From: Candidatus Pacearchaeota archaeon
GTDB lineage: Archaea; Nanobdellota; Nanobdellia; Pacearchaeales; GW2011-AR1
NCBI GenBank assembly: GCA_026395775.1
Contig: JAPLYA010000023.1
Location: 1-7,583, forward strand
Reading direction: 5' to 3'
Length of the DNA: 7,583 bases
Shown piece by piece: positions 5,067-7,583 of the stretch. The notes below the pieces were generated by a model that saw only the letters and a list, made by a program, of their open reading frames with translations, was not told the origin of the DNA and made no database searches. How positions within the stretch are numbered: position 1 is the stretch's first letter; every line of letters begins with the position of its first letter. The position numbers and the translations under genes are program-made.

Positions 5067-5492
5067 ATGAAACTAAAGAAAAGAAAGAAAAGCTCAAGAT
5101 TCAGAGGCAGCAGAATGCACGGAAGAAATGCAAAGAAAGCAAAAGGAAAAGGGAATCGGGGGGGAATGGGCATGGCTGGAACAGGCAAAAAAGCAGGACA
5201 TAAAGCTTCTTTCTTAAACAGATACATGAAAGATTATTTTGGTAAGCAAGGAATAACAAGCAGAAAAACAGCAAGATTCAAGGGAAGCTGGATTAATGTG
5301 GGAGACATTCAATCAATGGGTGTAAAAGAACTTGTATTTCAAGGAAAGATTCTTGGCGACGGAGAAATCAAAAATGCAGTAACTGTAAAAGCAGAGTCAT
5401 TCTCAAAACAAGCAAAAGAAAAAATTGAGAAAGCTAGGGGAAAGGCTGTTCTACTGCAAAAAAAGAAAGAAGAAAAATCTAAAGAGAGTTAA
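5067..5492 (+). CDS. rpl15: Large-subunit ribosomal protein uL15 (L15)
   Basis: uL15 is a mostly extended protein that threads through 23S rRNA near the base of the central protuberance. The 141-residue product has the family layout. A glycine- and lysine-rich N-terminal arm (KKSSRFRGSRMHGRNAKKAK, 7-26; GNRGGMGMAGTGKKAGHK, 29-46) is followed by a globular C-terminal domain with INVGDIQ (76-82), the VKELVFQGKILGDGEIKNAV strand-loop (86-105), and VKAESFSKQAKEKIEKARGKA (107-127). A short Lys/Glu tail follows. Length is close to the archaeal norm (about 145). AGGAG at 5051-5055 lies 11 nt before ATG 5067, one base after the L30 stop. The RGG codons make a run of seven G (5158-5164). It is the last ribosomal gene of the block. 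Confidence 0.95.
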   Translation: MKLKKRKKSSRFRGSRMHGRNAKKAKGKGNRGGMGMAGTGKKAGHKASFLNRYMKDYFGKQGITSRKTARFKGSWINVGDIQSMGVKELVFQGKILGDGEIKNAVTVKAESFSKQAKEKIEKARGKAVLLQKKKEEKSKES

Positions 5493-5554
5493 AAGAAAAA
5501 CTATTTGACCGCAGGGAAAATTGTTTGCACCAATTAACAGATAAACAAAACAAG

Positions 5555-5567
5555 GTTAATTATTAAC
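5555..5567. repeat. Perfect 13-bp palindrome GTTAATTATTAAC
   Basis: Six-base arms (GTTAAT/ATTAAC) surround a central T, about 42 bp upstream of the TATA-like element of SecY. A symmetric site just upstream of a promoter could be an operator for a dimeric regulator. In AT-rich spacer DNA a palindrome of this composition can also arise by chance. Confidence 0.35.
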
Positions 5568-5600
5568 AATGAATCGATACTTTAATGATAAAATGAGACT

Positions 5601-5616
5601 AATTAAACTTTATAAA
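5601..5616 (+). promoter_or_regulatory. Likely archaeal promoter (BRE/TATA) for SecY
   Basis: TTTATAAA at 5609-5616, preceded by the A-rich AATTAAAC that could serve as the BRE, resembles the archaeal TBP/TFB site. The usual TATA-to-start distance of about 26-27 bp would put transcription initiation near 5638-5641, a few bases before ATG 5643. That fits a nearly leaderless mRNA, and no ribosome binding site precedes the ATG. A second AT-rich stretch, 5632-5640, is too close to the ATG to be the TATA box. Confidence 0.5.
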
Positions 5617-5642
5617 GCTAAATTTTCTTGATTTAATATAAA

Positions 5643-7040
5643 ATGAATTGGACAAATATACTGAAAAACTTACCTGAAGTTAAAAGCCCTAAAGAAAAAA
5701 AGCTTAGCTTTAATGTAAAGCTAAAATGGACTATAATTGTTCTAGTTGCTTTTTTTATTCTTGCAAACATAACTTTATTTGGGTTAGAAAAAAATTCCTT
5801 GAGCAGATTTGAATATCTGGCAATAATTATGGGAACCGACTTCGGTTCTATAATCAGCCTAGGAATAGGACCAATCGTCATGGCATCTATTATCTTGCAA
5901 TTGTTGGTTGGAAGCAAGATATTAAATATAGATTTAAGAACAGAAGAAGGTAAAAAATATTTTCAAGGACTGCAAAAGATAGCTGTATACTTTTTTATTA
6001 TATTTGAAGCAATGGTTTATGTCCTAATGAAAGGACTTGCTCCTGATCCTGCTTTAGGGGGAATGGGCAATTGGATTTTGATAATCCAGTTGATTTTTGG
6101 AGGCTTGGCTATTGTTTTTATGGATGATCTAGTTCACAAATGGGGATTTGGCTCAGGAGTAAGCTTGTTTATTGTTGCTGGAATCGGTTGGAGATTATTT
6201 ACCGGATTTTTCCAGTTCATCGGAACTCAAGGAACAAACTGCTTGTTAGATTTTGCTGGAACTCCTTGTGTTGGTAAGTTACTTGTTATTATCCAAGCTG
6301 TAATAAACCAAGATTCAACAGCGGCTCTAAAAGCAATTGCAGTTATTCTTGTCACTATTTTTGTTTTTTTGATTGTAGTCTGGGGACAGTCACTGAAAGT
6401 TGAAGTGCCGCTATCTTTTGATAGATTGCGAGGCTATGGAATGAAATGGCCTTTATCATTTTTTTATACCTCTAATATGCCCGTTATATTGGCTGCGGCT
6501 TTGGCTGCGAATCTGCAACTTGTAGCTGGCTTGTTCGAAACATGGCTGGGGCATCCAACATTTTTAGGAACATTTTCACAAGGACAAGCTGTGGCGGGAT
6601 TAGCTTTCTGGATTTCTCCATTTAATCTTCTAGAATCTGTTATCACAGGAAGCTTTCAATCAATTTTCTTGCTGAAAGCTCTAGGCAATATTTTGTTTTA
6701 TGTTATTCTTTCAACTGTATTTGCACTATTCTGGGTTAAAACTTCTGGCATGGATGCTGAAAGCCAAGCTAAAAACTTGTTATCTTCTGGCTTGCAGATT
6801 CCAGGATTTAGAAAAGATGAAAGAGTTCTTGAAGCGGTTTTATCCAGATATATAATGCCGTTAACAATAATGGGTGGGGCTGGTGTTGGATTGCTAGCGG
6901 CAGTTGCAGACTTGCTTGGAGCATTAACTTCGGGAACGGCTATTTTGCTTGCGGTAATGATTATGTACCAGTTCTATCAGAATATAGCACAACAGCATGC
7001 TGTTGATATGCATCCTGCTCTACGGAAAATTACTAGTTAA
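5643..7040 (+). CDS. secY: Preprotein translocase channel subunit SecY (Sec61 alpha)
   Basis: SecY forms the protein-conducting channel in the cytoplasmic membrane with SecE and Sec61 beta. The 465-residue product has ten hydrophobic segments, at about 28-48, 68-92, 110-131, 143-162, 168-193, 228-248, 274-297, 342-366, 402-424 and 428-448. The plug/TM2 region is DFGSIISLGIGPIVMASIIL (66-85). TM5 begins with the conserved KWGFGSGVSLFI (167-178). The cytoplasmic loop LRGYGMKWP (262-270) and the loop IPGFRKDERVLEAVLSRYI (386-404) are the ribosome-contacting loops of the family, and the TM9-TM10 block LLAAVADLLGALTSGTAILL is canonical. The only two cysteines, C200 and C209, lie in the external TM5-TM6 loop. 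It has its own probable promoter. Length and order are normal for archaea. Confidence 0.97.
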   Translation: MNWTNILKNLPEVKSPKEKKLSFNVKLKWTIIVLVAFFILANITLFGLEKNSLSRFEYLAIIMGTDFGSIISLGIGPIVMASIILQLLVGSKILNIDLRTEEGKKYFQGLQKIAVYFFIIFEAMVYVLMKGLAPDPALGGMGNWILIIQLIFGGLAIVFMDDLVHKWGFGSGVSLFIVAGIGWRLFTGFFQFIGTQGTNCLLDFAGTPCVGKLLVIIQAVINQDSTAALKAIAVILVTIFVFLIVVWGQSLKVEVPLSFDRLRGYGMKWPLSFFYTSNMPVILAAALAANLQLVAGLFETWLGHPTFLGTFSQGQAVAGLAFWISPFNLLESVITGSFQSIFLLKALGNILFYVILSTVFALFWVKTSGMDAESQAKNLLSSGLQIPGFRKDERVLEAVLSRYIMPLTIMGGAGVGLLAAVADLLGALTSGTAILLAVMIMYQFYQNIAQQHAVDMHPALRKITS

Positions 7041-7064
7041 AATTTTATCTGACAAAAATAGGAT
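7041..7064. terminator. Convergent gene junction, possible two-way terminator
   Basis: Only 24 bases separate the SecY stop from the stop of the opposing gene. They carry TTTT on the + strand (7043-7046) and a run of five T on the - strand (complement of 7053-7057). Short T tracts terminate archaeal transcription, so each transcript could end here or within the opposing gene. There is no strong hairpin. Confidence 0.35.
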
Positions 7065-7580
7065 TTAAGCAACTTTCATAACCTTTCTTAAAATAGAGCT
7101 ACAGATTATGCTTAAAATTAGATAAAACCAGAACCAGCTCAAAAAACCAAAAAACTTGTAGCTTGTGAAATATTCATAGAACCATCTAAAAAATAAAACA
7201 ATTGGCACAACAGTATAAATCAAGCTTCTTGAGGTTAGGTCAAATGTTTTTGGGATAAACTCCAGTTGTTTTTTCTGAAATTCAAGCATTTTTGCTGGAT
7301 TATCCCTATATTTTTTCATTTCTTGCTGTAAAATTTTTTGCTCTTCTCTTAGTTTCTTGAGGGCTTCTTGATCGGTGGCGTATTTCTGGATTAGTGTTGT
7401 TATTAAAGTTATTACAAAAACAATAACTATCATCCCAACAAGCTTGTTCCAATTTAATAAACTCCCAGCGGTCGGATCGAGAATAGCTTTGATTACGCTT
7501 TTCACAGCAGGAACACCCCAAAGCCCCGCTATAAAAAAGCTTAATACCATAACCAGCAACATTATTGTTATTCCTTTCAT
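7065..7580 (-). CDS. DUF106 / EMC3-like membrane insertase of the Oxa1 superfamily
   Basis: Archaeal DUF106 proteins belong to the Oxa1 superfamily with YidC, Get1, EMC3 and TMCO1, and are thought to help insert membrane proteins near the ribosome and SecY. The 171-residue product has hydrophobic segments at about 5-24, 46-66, 118-136 and 146-166. Between the second and third lies a charged coiled-coil-like stretch (70-108; DQEALKKLREEQKILQQEMK, then NPAKMLEFQKKQLEFIPKTF), the family hallmark between the first core TM and the last two. The family core has three TMs, so segment 5-24 is an extra N-terminal anchor or signal-like sequence. ATG at 7578-7580 is the first visible start; the frame stays open to the window edge, so an earlier start cannot be excluded. 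In many archaea a DUF106 gene follows secY and adk on the same strand; here it converges on secY. Confidence 0.85.
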   Translation of the reverse strand: MKGITIMLLVMVLSFFIAGLWGVPAVKSVIKAILDPTAGSLLNWNKLVGMIVIVFVITLITTLIQKYATDQEALKKLREEQKILQQEMKKYRDNPAKMLEFQKKQLEFIPKTFDLTSRSLIYTVVPIVLFFRWFYEYFTSYKFFGFLSWFWFYLILSIICSSILRKVMKVA

Positions 7581-7583
7581 TTC

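Larger units (their letters stand above)
5493..5642. other. 150-nt gap between L15 and SecY; no gene seen
   Basis: No coding frame, tRNA or obvious structured RNA is visible. The gap has no T tract longer than four in its first hundred bases, so an archaeal terminator after L15 is not obvious and read-through into SecY is possible. It contains the palindrome at 5555-5567 and a likely TATA box at 5609-5616, listed separately. Confidence 0.6.

Noticed and set aside
1030..5430. Recurring AATTGAGAAAG-like strings at about 1035, 2238, 4485 and 5424
   Set aside because: Each encodes an Ile-Glu-Lys stretch in an AT-rich, Lys/Glu-rich protein. They are coincidences of codon bias rather than a repeat family.
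5521..5548. Weak hairpin TTGTTT (5521-5526) with AAACAA (5543-5548) after L15 as a terminator
   Set aside because: The stem is six A/T-dominated pairs with a 16-nt loop and no T tract follows it. Archaeal termination depends on T runs, so I do not call it.
1..7583. CRISPR arrays, insertion sequences, tRNAs or attachment sites
   Set aside because: No spaced direct repeats, transposase-like frame, terminal inverted repeats or tRNA fold is visible; the window is almost wholly accounted for by conserved genes.

Overview
The window holds the archaeal 'spc' ribosomal-protein cluster with its protein-export genes. From left to right on the + strand it carries uL24 (5' end cut by the window), eS4, uL5, uS14, uS8, uL6, eL32, eL19, uL18, uS5, an unrecognised 86-codon gene, uL30, uL15 and then SecY. 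A convergent - strand gene for a DUF106/EMC3-type Oxa1-superfamily membrane protein closes the window. The set is archaeal: eS4, eL32 and eL19 sit inside the spc order, and uS5 and SecY have archaeal sequence motifs. The DNA is strongly AT-rich, arginine is mostly AGA, and several ribosomal proteins are clearly shorter than in well-studied archaea (eL19, uL30, uL18, eL32, eS4). Together this suggests a reduced-genome archaeon of the DPANN group, perhaps Pacearchaeota- or Woesearchaeota-like. That placement is inference, not something read from a marker gene.

Layout. Bases 1-310 hold the end of uL24. Bases 311-396 are the only sizeable gap inside the ribosomal block and contain stacked inverted repeats next to the eS4 ribosome binding site. 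From 397 to 5492 the genes are packed with no free space: seven junctions are ATGA start/stop overlaps, two are single-base gaps (TAAAATG), and the S14/S8 and S8/L6 junctions are 5 and 14 nt. Such packing implies one transcript with translational coupling. Bases 5493-5642 are a 150-base gap with a likely TATA box that would give SecY its own nearly leaderless mRNA. SecY ends at 7040, and 24 bases separate it from the end of the opposing DUF106 gene (7065-7580).

Together the genes build parts of both ribosomal subunits and the membrane channel and insertase that act on nascent proteins. The item most worth following is the 86-codon gene at 4467-4727. It lies between uS5 and uL30, where the standard archaeal order has no gene as far as I recall, and overlaps both neighbours by ATGA. 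Its product looks like a small, helical, moderately basic protein that I cannot assign to a family. It sits in a cluster where several ribosomal proteins have lost segments, so an undescribed lineage-specific ribosome-associated protein is a reasonable hypothesis.
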